From positions 1-27,251 of the IMG/VR virus record IMGVR_UViG_3300034980_000044: 27,251 nt of DNA; one strand, 5' to 3'. The notes beneath the pieces are model-generated. The model saw nothing but the letters and a program-made list of their open reading frames with translations. It did no database searches and had not been told where the DNA came from. Below are positions 9,256-16,800 of this stretch, in pieces; the first letter of the stretch is position 1, and each line of letters opens with the position of its first letter. This DNA comes from a virus. Both the position numbers and the translations under genes were made by a program.

Positions 9256-11474
9256 TAGGTTGCAGGTACCCTTCCGTATAGTTCCCTATATTCAATTGAT
9301 ATGTCATTAATATTAATCTTACTGGCATTGCTAGTTGGCCCGTTAAATCTTAATGTTATGCTCTGGCAGTTGACAGGTGTGGTGAAAGTAAACTTGTGTA
9401 TTTCCCAACTTGTTGCCTGATCTAATGTATTGTTTGCAATCGCAGTAGAACTATCGCCATCAACCGTTACAAAACTCGTGCCTCCGTTAGTGGAATAACT
9501 CAAGAAATTGGATACATCATTACTGTCTGAATGCTTATATGTTATATATATATCATAAATCTTTTTCTTTCTACTCGGGCTACCAAAATCAATGTCCTTT
9601 GTGGTAAACAAAACCCCAGTAGATGTCTGGCTGTCGGACTGCCACGATCTTATTGTTACAGTATCTAATGTTTCTGAAGCATATATAAGATCTCCATTCC
9701 AGTCATACTCGAAGTTAGATGAAATCCCTCCGCTGGTAAGCCTGTTTTTTCCAAACCAGAACGATTGAGTTTCCATATCATATACGACTACATCAGCTCC
9801 ATTGCCACCAAAAGTTGTATTGCTTGTTGCACTACTGCAATCTATATTAATGATTATCTCTTTATCTTTCTGTGAGTATCCAACAATTGAGTTGGCTGTA
9901 ATGAGTTTCCCCCAAGCGTTGAATCCATAATCATCCGTGCCGTATCCATTGAGAACCTTACCCTCTGACAGTTCTGCCACCCCTCCGCCTTCCTGATATA
10001 TGAAAAGACCATTAGGGTTAACCCATATGATTCCAAAATCTGCTTTAAATACAGCAGCAGGATGTAGCACGCCCATACCTCTATGGGTAGCTTCCAAGTA
10101 CCATCCAGCAGGACTTGGATTAGAAATGTTTAATATAAATAAGCTATCGCCTTTAAAAGCAAATAGCCTGTCACCTACAGCTTCAAGCTTAATATAGGGC
10201 TCCGCATCCCCTTTGACCACATCGATAAATTGACTCGCTGGGAAGATGTCGGGCTTATTGACTGGAGAGTACATAATCCTATCAGCTTCCTGCACCTGGA
10301 CCCCATCAGCTCCTGTCATTTTCACATTAGCAACAAACATTCTTCGGTTAGTAAAAATAGCTGACTTGTAACCATCGCTCGCATTACCTATAATTAAAGC
10401 GCCGTCACTACTTCTATACCCATTTAAAGTGGCGTATGTGTCAATGGGTGGATCTTGTATTACTATAGTCGCAATTGCATCATTACTACTTACTGTCCAG
10501 TTGGCAAATTTATCACCAAGTTTCGACCTTATTCCGTATGCGTGCTCATCTGAACTTGTTCCTGTTAAATCTACATCTGCTAACAGATTCCATTCACCCT
10601 GTTCAATTTTACTTATGCCAGCATCATAATACTTCCAATATATTCTAGCCCCAGTGATCCTTGCGTCGTAGTCTGTTGCCGCAGTGGCATTAGCTGCATA
10701 TACTTCTAACTGCCACGGTCTGTCTTCATTGACATTGGCTTTGGCTAAAGCCGTGCTAACTATAAATGGTGCAGACTCCTGATTGCCGTCATAAACAAAT
10801 GTATATGCAAAGGCATAATCATCTTTTGCCCAAGTGCCAGTACCAGCACTTAGCGAGTTTATTTCAAAATTTATAGATCCATCGGTATAAGTAGCAGAGG
10901 TAACCCTGTTACCAGCAGTTGGAGGTGGGAGTGTATTATTACCAGCATAAAAGCCAGACCTATCTCTACCAAGCTGGCTTCTTTTAACATACATATAATA
11001 TTTAATTGTACTTGCGTTTGTTAGATTGGTATCAGCTACCCTTATGCCATTATTTATAGGGGTTATAATAGGTTTACAGTCTACTTGGTCGCTACTAACA
11101 TCCACACTGACAGTCGCCCAAGAATTATTGGTATAATCCCAAAGATTCAGTTCTCCGCTCTCATCAACCACAGCAAGATAATGCTCACCAGTATTAGCTC
11201 CACCCTCAGTCCAGTCCAGTTCAAAGTGTTTAAACCCATACCCAGCAGAATTTGCAAGGTCAGTAGAAGCTAAAGTATTAATAGACTTTGCCGATGCAGA
11301 ATTGCTTACCTGCCTAGGCGTACCACTTCCATTGCCCATAGTACGGACTGACCCAACCCGATCACCCATAATATCTTGTGCGTAACCGAGTTGGTTGTCC
11401 TGTATATCCCTAGGATTAAACTGGGTGTTTATACCACCAGAAAAGTCTCTAAGTGTTGCAATACTGCGGGGCAT
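9255..11474 (-). CDS. Putative tail nozzle / tail tubular protein B-like (739 aa)
   Basis: The 739-residue protein opens with a DFSGGINTQFNPRDIQDNQL sequence at residues 10-29. Phage short-tail nozzle proteins (T7 gp12 and P22 gp10-like families) often start this way, with a glycine pair followed by N-P-x-D-I and an acidic residue. The rest is predominantly beta-strand with many aromatic residues and repeated W/Y-containing strands, compatible with a propeller-like fold. Typical members are about 600-800 residues, so the length fits. It lies between the small-gene cassette and the second fibre, and overlaps both neighbours by one base in TAATG junctions. In the podovirus virion it would form the distal tail tube through which DNA passes. 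The family assignment rests on the N-terminal motif, length and context. Confidence 0.75.
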   Translation of the reverse strand: MPRSIATLRDFSGGINTQFNPRDIQDNQLGYAQDIMGDRVGSVRTMGNGSGTPRQVSNSASAKSINTLASTDLANSAGYGFKHFELDWTEGGANTGEHYLAVVDESGELNLWDYTNNSWATVSVDVSSDQVDCKPIITPINNGIRVADTNLTNASTIKYYMYVKRSQLGRDRSGFYAGNNTLPPPTAGNRVTSATYTDGSINFEINSLSAGTGTWAKDDYAFAYTFVYDGNQESAPFIVSTALAKANVNEDRPWQLEVYAANATAATDYDARITGARIYWKYYDAGISKIEQGEWNLLADVDLTGTSSDEHAYGIRSKLGDKFANWTVSSNDAIATIVIQDPPIDTYATLNGYRSSDGALIIGNASDGYKSAIFTNRRMFVANVKMTGADGVQVQEADRIMYSPVNKPDIFPASQFIDVVKGDAEPYIKLEAVGDRLFAFKGDSLFILNISNPSPAGWYLEATHRGMGVLHPAAVFKADFGIIWVNPNGLFIYQEGGGVAELSEGKVLNGYGTDDYGFNAWGKLITANSIVGYSQKDKEIIINIDCSSATSNTTFGGNGADVVVYDMETQSFWFGKNRLTSGGISSNFEYDWNGDLIYASETLDTVTIRSWQSDSQTSTGVLFTTKDIDFGSPSRKKKIYDIYITYKHSDSNDVSNFLSYSTNGGTSFVTVDGDSSTAIANNTLDQATSWEIHKFTFTTPVNCQSITLRFNGPTSNASKININDISIEYRELYGRVPAT

Positions 11475-11659
11475 TATTCAGAATCAATCGCCTTTTTAAG
11501 TTGTTCAATAATCTTGTCGTCTGCCTTTGTCTCTGTCATGTCTGCAAGCATTCCAAGTACAAACAGCATTGTTTCTGTGACACCGACCTTTTTAATTACT
11601 TGAGCAAGAACCTTCTTCAGCATTTTACTTGCCCAGGCGTTTAATTTGACTTTAGCCAT
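11474..11659 (-). CDS. Small amphipathic/hydrophobic protein with DD-I motif (61 aa)
   Basis: I place the start at the ATG at 11659 (MAKVKLNAW). A strong GGAGG lies five bases upstream, and the longer frame beginning at 11686 would overlap the previous gene without its own ribosome site. The product is 61 residues: a Lys-rich amphipathic N-terminus, a hydrophobic segment at about 24-40 (VGVTETMLFVLGMLADM) and a C-terminal MTETKADDKIIEQL motif at 41-54. That motif closely matches one in the gene just upstream. The role is unknown; a holin-like or membrane-associated accessory is possible. Its stop overlaps the nozzle gene start as TAATG. Confidence 0.75.
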   Translation of the reverse strand: MAKVKLNAWASKMLKKVLAQVIKKVGVTETMLFVLGMLADMTETKADDKIIEQLKKAIDSE

Positions 11660-11660
11660 A

Positions 11661-11852
11661 TTATCCTCCGTTTTTTGCTTTTCCAAAATTGGCGCCTATG
11701 AAATTCACCATATCCAGAATCATCTGGACAATCCTATCGTCGCTTTTATTTGGCGTCATTGAAGCTATAACAGCAAACCCACCTACGATGCCTCCAACGG
11801 CTGTAAGCATTTGCATATAGTTCTCCATGACATAACTAACTACACCACTCAT
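11661..11852 (-). CDS. Small membrane protein, possible holin (63 aa)
   Basis: The 63-residue product has one clear membrane segment at about residues 14-31 (MLTAVGGIVGGFAVIASM), followed by MTPNKSDDRIVQMI at 32-45 and a short basic C-terminus. The T-P-x-K-x-D-D-x-I sequence after a single membrane helix is a recurrent pattern in small phage holins, so a holin role is plausible but unproven. An AGGAG ribosome site sits seven bases before the ATG, embedded in the end of the zinc-ribbon gene. It neighbours another small protein sharing the same motif, which suggests a duplicated or cooperating pair. Confidence 0.75.
   Translation of the reverse strand: MSGVVSYVMENYMQMLTAVGGIVGGFAVIASMTPNKSDDRIVQMILDMVNFIGANFGKAKNGG
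11665..11669 (-). promoter_or_regulatory. Shine-Dalgarno GGAGG that fixes the 61-aa gene start
   Basis: GGAGG on the minus strand lies five bases before the ATG at 11659 and within the last codons of the upstream gene. It favours this start over the ATG at 11686. Confidence 0.75.
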
Positions 11853-11853
11853 A

Positions 11854-12129
11854 TTAACTCCTTTTAGTTTTATTTGAGCTTATACGATCAAGGCTGTCTT
11901 CCATGCTAATATTGGAAAAATCAACCTGATCCTTTCTAATTGCAGTAGCCCAATCTCCGCCCCCCCTTACAATAGCATGGGGCAATGTCACAACTCTTTC
12001 CAACTCACCGTCACGACACAGTGGACAGCTACTACCTACAAATGAATCTTCCGACCCCCTCACCATTTTATTCTGGTAATTATCTATGTAAGATTCACAA
12101 TCTTTGCATTTGTATTGATATAAAGGCAT
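11854..12129 (-). CDS. FmdB-like small zinc ribbon protein (91 aa)
   Basis: I choose the ATG at 12129, giving MPLYQYKCKDC. This is the canonical opening of the FmdB/CxxC-CxxC zinc ribbon family (usually MPxYxYxCxxC), and it lies one base after the upstream stop. The ATG at 12156 would add nine Arg-rich residues and overlap the upstream gene. Four cysteines form two pairs, C8/C11 and C35/C38 (CPLC), which should bind one zinc ion. The C-terminal 45 residues are polar. The family's biochemical role is poorly defined; it is annotated as a putative regulatory protein, and phages often carry small copies. Its place in a cluster of membrane proteins gives no clear function. Confidence 0.8.
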   Translation of the reverse strand: MPLYQYKCKDCESYIDNYQNKMVRGSEDSFVGSSCPLCRDGELERVVTLPHAIVRGGGDWATAIRKDQVDFSNISMEDSLDRISSNKTKRS

Positions 12130-12130
12130 A

Positions 12131-12286
12131 TCAGCTCTTCGCCTTCTGTATTTCATTTCTAATTTTTAATATAATATAGATTAAAGTTGCCAGCGATACG
12201 CACATCTGCAATATCATAGGCAAATTAAACCACCATACACCGACGCCAAGGACGCCGTTTCCTACCGTTTTCAATGTATCAATCAT
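12131..12286 (-). CDS. Small holin-like membrane protein (51 aa)
   Basis: The frame from ATG 12286 reads MIDTLKTVGNGVLGVGVWWF, then a hydrophobic helix (LPMILQMCVSLATLIYIIL, about residues 22-40) and a basic, helical tail (KIRNEIQKAKS), ending in TGA. One base separates its stop from the zinc ribbon gene, and 20 bases separate it from the gene before, so it fills an otherwise empty 177-base space. A membrane helix ending in xxLIYIxLKIRxE is common in small podovirus-like holin candidates. I infer a holin or lysis-associated membrane protein. No strong Shine-Dalgarno is visible (TTAGGG directly precedes the ATG). Confidence 0.7.
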   Translation of the reverse strand: MIDTLKTVGNGVLGVGVWWFNLPMILQMCVSLATLIYIILKIRNEIQKAKS

Positions 12287-12306
12287 CCCTAACTATTCTT
12301 TTATGA

Positions 12307-12612
12307 TCATTTTCCATTTATTCTACCTTTTAAGTATGCTAAATCATCTGTAACATCATTTAATTCCTTAACTATGTCCTCTCTATGTCTTTGAGAGATT
12401 TCATCTGAACGATTCCATCTATCCAACATCTTTAATACTATCCCCTCAACATTAGCCATCTTAGTCTCAGCTTTGGCGATTGATTGTCTAATCTCATCTA
12501 AGTCCTCATTCTGAAGTTTTTGACTTTTAATCAAATTAACTATCATCATAGCAAATAAAACTACTATTATCCCAATAGCGCCGTATTCAGCGTACACACT
12601 TATAGGGTTCAT
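12307..12612 (-). CDS. Single membrane segment plus coiled coil protein (101 aa), holin- or spanin-like
   Basis: The 101-residue product has a membrane helix at about residues 10-28 (YGAIGIIVVLFAMMIVNLI) followed by a long helical, charged region to the C-terminus with heptad-like hydrophobic spacing. This short-N-terminus, one-helix, coiled-coil-tail form is shared by BhlA/UviB-type holin-like proteins and some inner-membrane spanin subunits. Neither can be chosen from sequence alone. GGGGAG lies about five bases before the start. It sits between the thioredoxin-like gene and the 51-aa membrane protein. Confidence 0.75.
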   Translation of the reverse strand: MNPISVYAEYGAIGIIVVLFAMMIVNLIKSQKLQNEDLDEIRQSIAKAETKMANVEGIVLKMLDRWNRSDEISQRHREDIVKELNDVTDDLAYLKGRINGK

Positions 12613-12630
12613 TTACTCCCCATCTAATAT

Positions 12631-13023
12631 CTAATAAACTTTTCCCGTTGCGTGCCAATTAATAGCTTTTTTAACTGCATCTGTTGACAATTCAAGCTTC
12701 CCATCAAAATCGGCTTTCCACACTTTTACTTTCTTTCCATCTTTAAACAAAACTACGCTTGGAAAATTTCTTAATCTTAGTTTTCTAACAACATCGGGAA
12801 CTTTCTTAGATGGCAATATCATCATTATTGTTCCCATATGTGCAGAATCACCATCTACAATAAACTTTCCTTGATAAAAATTCTGTTTATTATCATCTGA
12901 CCATTCAGAAGTAAACCTTACTAAATGCATTCCTTTGTAGATTACTCCATAAAAATTGTCATCATTTATTTCTTGTTGTACTGGCTGAGCAAATGCCAAT
13001 GATAATAATAGTAACCACTTCAT
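12631..13023 (-). CDS. Exported thioredoxin-fold protein lacking the CXXC active site (130 aa)
   Basis: The 130-residue protein starts with a short export signal (MKWLLLLSLAFA, with A-F-A a plausible cleavage site after residue 12). The body follows the thioredoxin pattern: GMHLVRFTSEWSDDNKQNF at 31-49 matches the strand and active-site helix normally read as VDFWAEWCGPCK, and RNFPSVVLFKDGKKV at 85-99 matches the strand-turn with the conserved cis-proline (P88) and FKxG. The two cysteines of CGPC are replaced here (SDDN), and the protein contains no cysteine at all, so it cannot be a redox catalyst. A structural or protein-binding role in the periplasm is possible. It overlaps the upstream gene by four bases (ATGA). 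Confidence 0.8.
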   Translation of the reverse strand: MKWLLLLSLAFAQPVQQEINDDNFYGVIYKGMHLVRFTSEWSDDNKQNFYQGKFIVDGDSAHMGTIMMILPSKKVPDVVRKLRLRNFPSVVLFKDGKKVKVWKADFDGKLELSTDAVKKAINWHATGKVY

Positions 13024-13358
13024 TGGACTGCAATTCTTAATTCAGTAACCTTTTGTTTAAGGTCGTCAATATCTGCTTGGAGTTTTTCGTTAATTTCATA
13101 CAATTCATCCATATCCTGTTGAAGGTTGCCCACCTGCTGTTTATACTGTTCATATGAGGGCGACCAATTATAGCCCTCTGCTTTACTCGGATATTCTTCA
13201 TCAAATAACGATAAAGGTACAGGCAATTCTTTGGCTTCCTGTATGTCGGATTGTAGCATATACCACATTCCTACAAGTGAGGCTATCCCCATTCCTGCTC
13301 CAATCATCGTTTGGATTGAGAGTGTAAATTTTGTGTCTGGTGAAAGTTCTTTAGACAT
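13020..13358 (-). CDS. Membrane-anchored coiled-coil protein (112 aa)
   Basis: The 112-residue product has a hydrophobic segment at about residues 14-35 (SIQTMIGAGMGIASLVGMWY), a Pro-containing linker, and a C-terminal coiled coil at about 67-110 (LQQDMDELYEINEKLQADID). This is the general form of phage inner-membrane spanin subunits and of membrane-tethered accessory proteins; I cannot assign one. It starts in a TAATG overlap with the Cys-rich peptide gene and its stop overlaps the thioredoxin-like gene start, so these three genes are likely translated together. Confidence 0.75.
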   Translation of the reverse strand: MSKELSPDTKFTLSIQTMIGAGMGIASLVGMWYMLQSDIQEAKELPVPLSLFDEEYPSKAEGYNWSPSYEQYKQQVGNLQQDMDELYEINEKLQADIDDLKQKVTELRIAVQ

Positions 13359-13489
13359 TATCTTTTTCTATTTCCTCTGGCCCTGGTATCCCCAGTTTCG
13401 TTTCCCATTTCTTTACTGTTGGCTCTAAAGTTCCTCTTGCATCCGCAATTAGAATTACAACCGCAATCACACAATGCAAATAAAACCAT
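13358..13489 (-). CDS. Small Cys-rich peptide (43 aa)
   Basis: The frame from ATG 13489 encodes MVLFALCDCGCNSNCGCKRN and then a polar, basic tail ending in RGNRKR, 43 residues in all. Cysteines are at 7, 9, 11, 15 and 17, with C-x-C-x-C and C-x-C spacing that could bind a metal ion. Its ATG is one base after the stop of the Tyr-rich gene, and its stop overlaps the next start as TAATG, so it fits the packing exactly. No Shine-Dalgarno is visible, so translational coupling is likely. No family was recognised. Confidence 0.6.
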   Translation of the reverse strand: MVLFALCDCGCNSNCGCKRNFRANSKEMGNETGDTRARGNRKR

Positions 13490-13490
13490 A

Positions 13491-13793
13491 TCAATATTTA
13501 TTACCCCAGCTTTTCTTTCTTTCAGGTGTATCTTTTACAGTAGTAGTTCCTGTTTGCTTAGTACCACCACCTCTACGCTCCCCATCGTTTCCTGTATTAG
13601 ATTGACCCCCACGATATTCCAATGGTCTGTAATAGTAATCATATCCACCCCTATAGTAATGAGGATAATCGTATCTCATTCTGTATCCATCATAGATAAC
13701 TATCTTCTCAATAGGCTTGGCATCTTTCATTAATTCAGATACGATAAGCCCTGCGAAAAGACCGATTACGAAGTATGCTACTGGTTTAAACAT
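13491..13793 (-). CDS. Tyr-rich membrane-anchored protein (100 aa)
   Basis: The 100-residue protein has an N-terminal membrane helix at about residues 5-20 (VAYFVIGLFAGLIVSE). Residues 34-60 hold 11 tyrosines in 27 residues, mixed with Arg, Asp and Gly (for example RYDYPHYYRGGYDYYYRP). A Gly/Thr/Lys/Arg-rich, probably unstructured tail follows. Only weak purine (GTGAG) precedes the ATG, 37 bases after the fibre gene stop. Function is unknown; the form suggests a surface- or membrane-tethered adhesive or assembly segment, which is inference. Confidence 0.75.
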   Translation of the reverse strand: MFKPVAYFVIGLFAGLIVSELMKDAKPIEKIVIYDGYRMRYDYPHYYRGGYDYYYRPLEYRGGQSNTGNDGERRGGGTKQTGTTTVKDTPERKKSWGNKY

Positions 13794-13830
13794 TGCGTAG
13801 TATTGTACTCACTTGGTGTAGTATTCGTTC

Positions 13831-16800
13831 TCATTTAACAAAGTACATTTCAACTGTATCTGAAACATCGCTCATTTTACTCCAATTATCTGCCATTGGT
13901 TGTCCTTTAGTAATAGGTATCTGTCCGAGCAATCCAACTAAGCACCATTCATCACGATTTTCTCTATTTGTATATTCCCTATCTTTATCATAATCTGGAT
14001 TTCCTATTCTTCTTTCGTATAAAACTCCATTTAATCCATGCGTTGATATTTTTGCATCTTCTGCTGGTGTTATCCCCTCTGGGATTCTATCTGTATGATA
14101 TGAATATTTTTTTGTTTCATATACCGCTTCAACACCTTCAACTGCTTCAGATACCAATTCTTCTACCTCCCAATTAGTAACCGTGTATTCTTCATAAATA
14201 TATGCACCATAATTATCCTGCTCATACATTTTAGCCCATCTACCGTCATAAGCATTTCCGATAACAACACTACTGCCATTTTTAGGTCTAATCACTCCAA
14301 TAGGAACATCACCATCTTCACATTTGACTATTTTATTACCATCTAATTTTACAGTTGTACCAACGGGGATAGAATCACCACTATCACTTTCAAAATATTC
14401 AGAATAATCTGCTCCACCACTACTATATGAGCCGTCTGCATAAGTACCACCATCTCCTCTCACTCTCCAAATTGGATTTTGACCAGCCCCACCATTATCT
14501 TCATCACCACGACAATATATTGCATTCCATCCAGAACCAGCATCTGTATAAGTAAGTACTTGAAGAATCCTACCCGAAAAGTTTTCAGCGGTGCTCTCAA
14601 GCTGTAATGCGGATTCTGTACTGACGCTCGACCCAGAGTTAACATAAACTGTTGCTTGATTTTCATTGTTAGTTACATGAAGAGGTCTTGCTGGACTATC
14701 AGTTCCGATGCCGACCTTGCCACCTCTCAAAGTCATTACTCTGTCACGAGCACCAGAGCCTGAAGTGACATAAAACTGCATAGAGCTTGCATCTGCCGTA
14801 CCAGAAAAAGAATTATAAATATAATTATAAAAATTAGAAGAACTGCCACCAGAAGCTGACATCCTCAGGGCTTCTTGGTCATCTGCAGTCTGTTTAATCT
14901 CAAGTCGTGCAGCAGGAGCATCTGTCCCAATGCCGACATTGCCAGCAGTAGTAATAGTCATTTTAGAACCAGTGCCATCAAGATACATCATTAAACTATC
15001 ACTCGAACCTCCATCTGTTCTAAATTGCCAAGCAACTGCATCATTTTTAGCAGAAAAATAGCTGATAGTGTTTGCGTCAGTTGTTTTTATTTGGATTCCA
15101 GCGTGTGAAGCACTTTCTGCCTCGAGCAAAGTATCGGGACTCGTAGTCCCGATGCCGACCTTTTCACAAGTAAGAAGTATATTGTCATCAGCAGTGATTG
15201 TCATATCATCAGTGCCGTGAGAATAAGTAATCTGTCCAGTCACTCCTGCTGGGTCAGCAAATAAAATGCCCTGAGATTGGTCAGCTGGAGTTGCAAACTC
15301 TAAATAGGTTGAACTATCACCTTCAATAAGTACATTTGTACCCCCATTTACAGTATGGCTTCCAGCATTTCCATCCCATACATGAAGTGGTTTATCTGGA
15401 GCCGAGGTTCCAATACCGACATTGCCTGCGGCACTAATAACCATGCGTTCAGTTACATCAGCCGCCCCATCGGCAGTTGTGCCGAATACTAATTCAGTAG
15501 GCATATCATTTGAGCCTGGAGTTCCATTTACTCTCGCAAAAATATTAGCCCCCAGACTTGTCATGTCATTACCATCATCACCCCAAAACGATATATTTCC
15601 TAATATATCATTATCTGCTACAATCGTAAATGAGCCTGGAGATGTATTTCTACTTTTACCAAATGCAAGATTGGGATAACCATTATTATTAGAATTTCTT
15701 GTTATTGCCAGACCCGCTTCCGCTTGGGTTGTTCCAAATATTTGAACAGCAAATGCATCTCCAGTAGTCTGTGTTGTAGTTGTCCCAAATAAAACTGTAT
15801 CATCACCACCATTAATAAAAAATCTATTAGCATTGCCATCTGATTCTACTCTAAAATCAACATCTAAAGATTCCTCATTAATTACAGTTGAGTCAGGGGC
15901 TATTTCTATTCTTGAGTGACTTGTCCCACCTACCATTGTTCTTATCTGAAGGTCACTATCTTCTGTGCCATCAGTAACATCTGCTGAAAAAACTCTTATA
16001 GTTCCATATTGCACATCTTGGTCAGCATCATTGACACCAATAAAATCAATTTCTCCATTTATGTCCCAATCAGCAGGTGAAGCAGTATCTCTATACAATC
16101 TTAAATTCGGCCCCGCATTTGCATCTGCATCTGTTGAGATTAATGAAAGTGTGTCTGAATTATCAGCAGTTGTAATTACGACACCATCTGAAAAAGTCTT
16201 TGCTCCTGAGAATGTTTGTGTAGTGGAAAGGTGAGCAGTATCAGCATCAAGATAAGCAGAAGCAATGGCCGTTCCCTGCCAAACTCCTGTCCCTATTGTT
16301 CCCACTGTAGCCAATGAACTTGCAGAAGTGAACTGTGATCCCATTGTGTCAAGATTGGCTTCCATATAAACTTCAAAGTCAGAAACCAAAGCCTGTTTCA
16401 TCACATCACCATCACTGATGACAACACCATCACCTGCTGCTAAAGTAACTGTCGCCTGAGTAGTTGCACTACCATCCATAATGTTCAATTCGGCAGTCGT
16501 AACTGTCGCATCATCTAAGATATTCAATTCGGCTGGAGTTGAAGTAATTGCAGTTGTCGTAGCTGCTGCCAATAGTGGAATATATCCACCTTGATTAATT
16601 AAATATTGTGTGTGATCGGCTGTCGGATCTACAATGCTAAGAGTGGTTTCATAAGCATCTGCCGTTGCCCCTTCAAAGATAACCGCATTTGCAGCTTCCA
16701 TTGTAACTGTATCTGCTGTAGTGGTAGTTCCAGCTACAGTAAGCTTGGGAACTAATAATTCCCCTGTGCTTGGGTTATATCGTAATGCCCCTGTGTCATC

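Noticed and set aside
11660-11686. Upstream start for the 61-aa gene (nine extra residues)
   Set aside because: The GGAGG site is correctly spaced only for the ATG at 11659, and the longer form would overlap the previous gene.
12130-12156. Arg-rich upstream start for the zinc ribbon gene
   Set aside because: The family signature begins at the downstream Met, and the extension overlaps the 51-aa membrane gene.
12631-13023. Functional thioredoxin or disulfide isomerase
   Set aside because: The CXXC cysteines are absent, and there is no cysteine anywhere in the protein.
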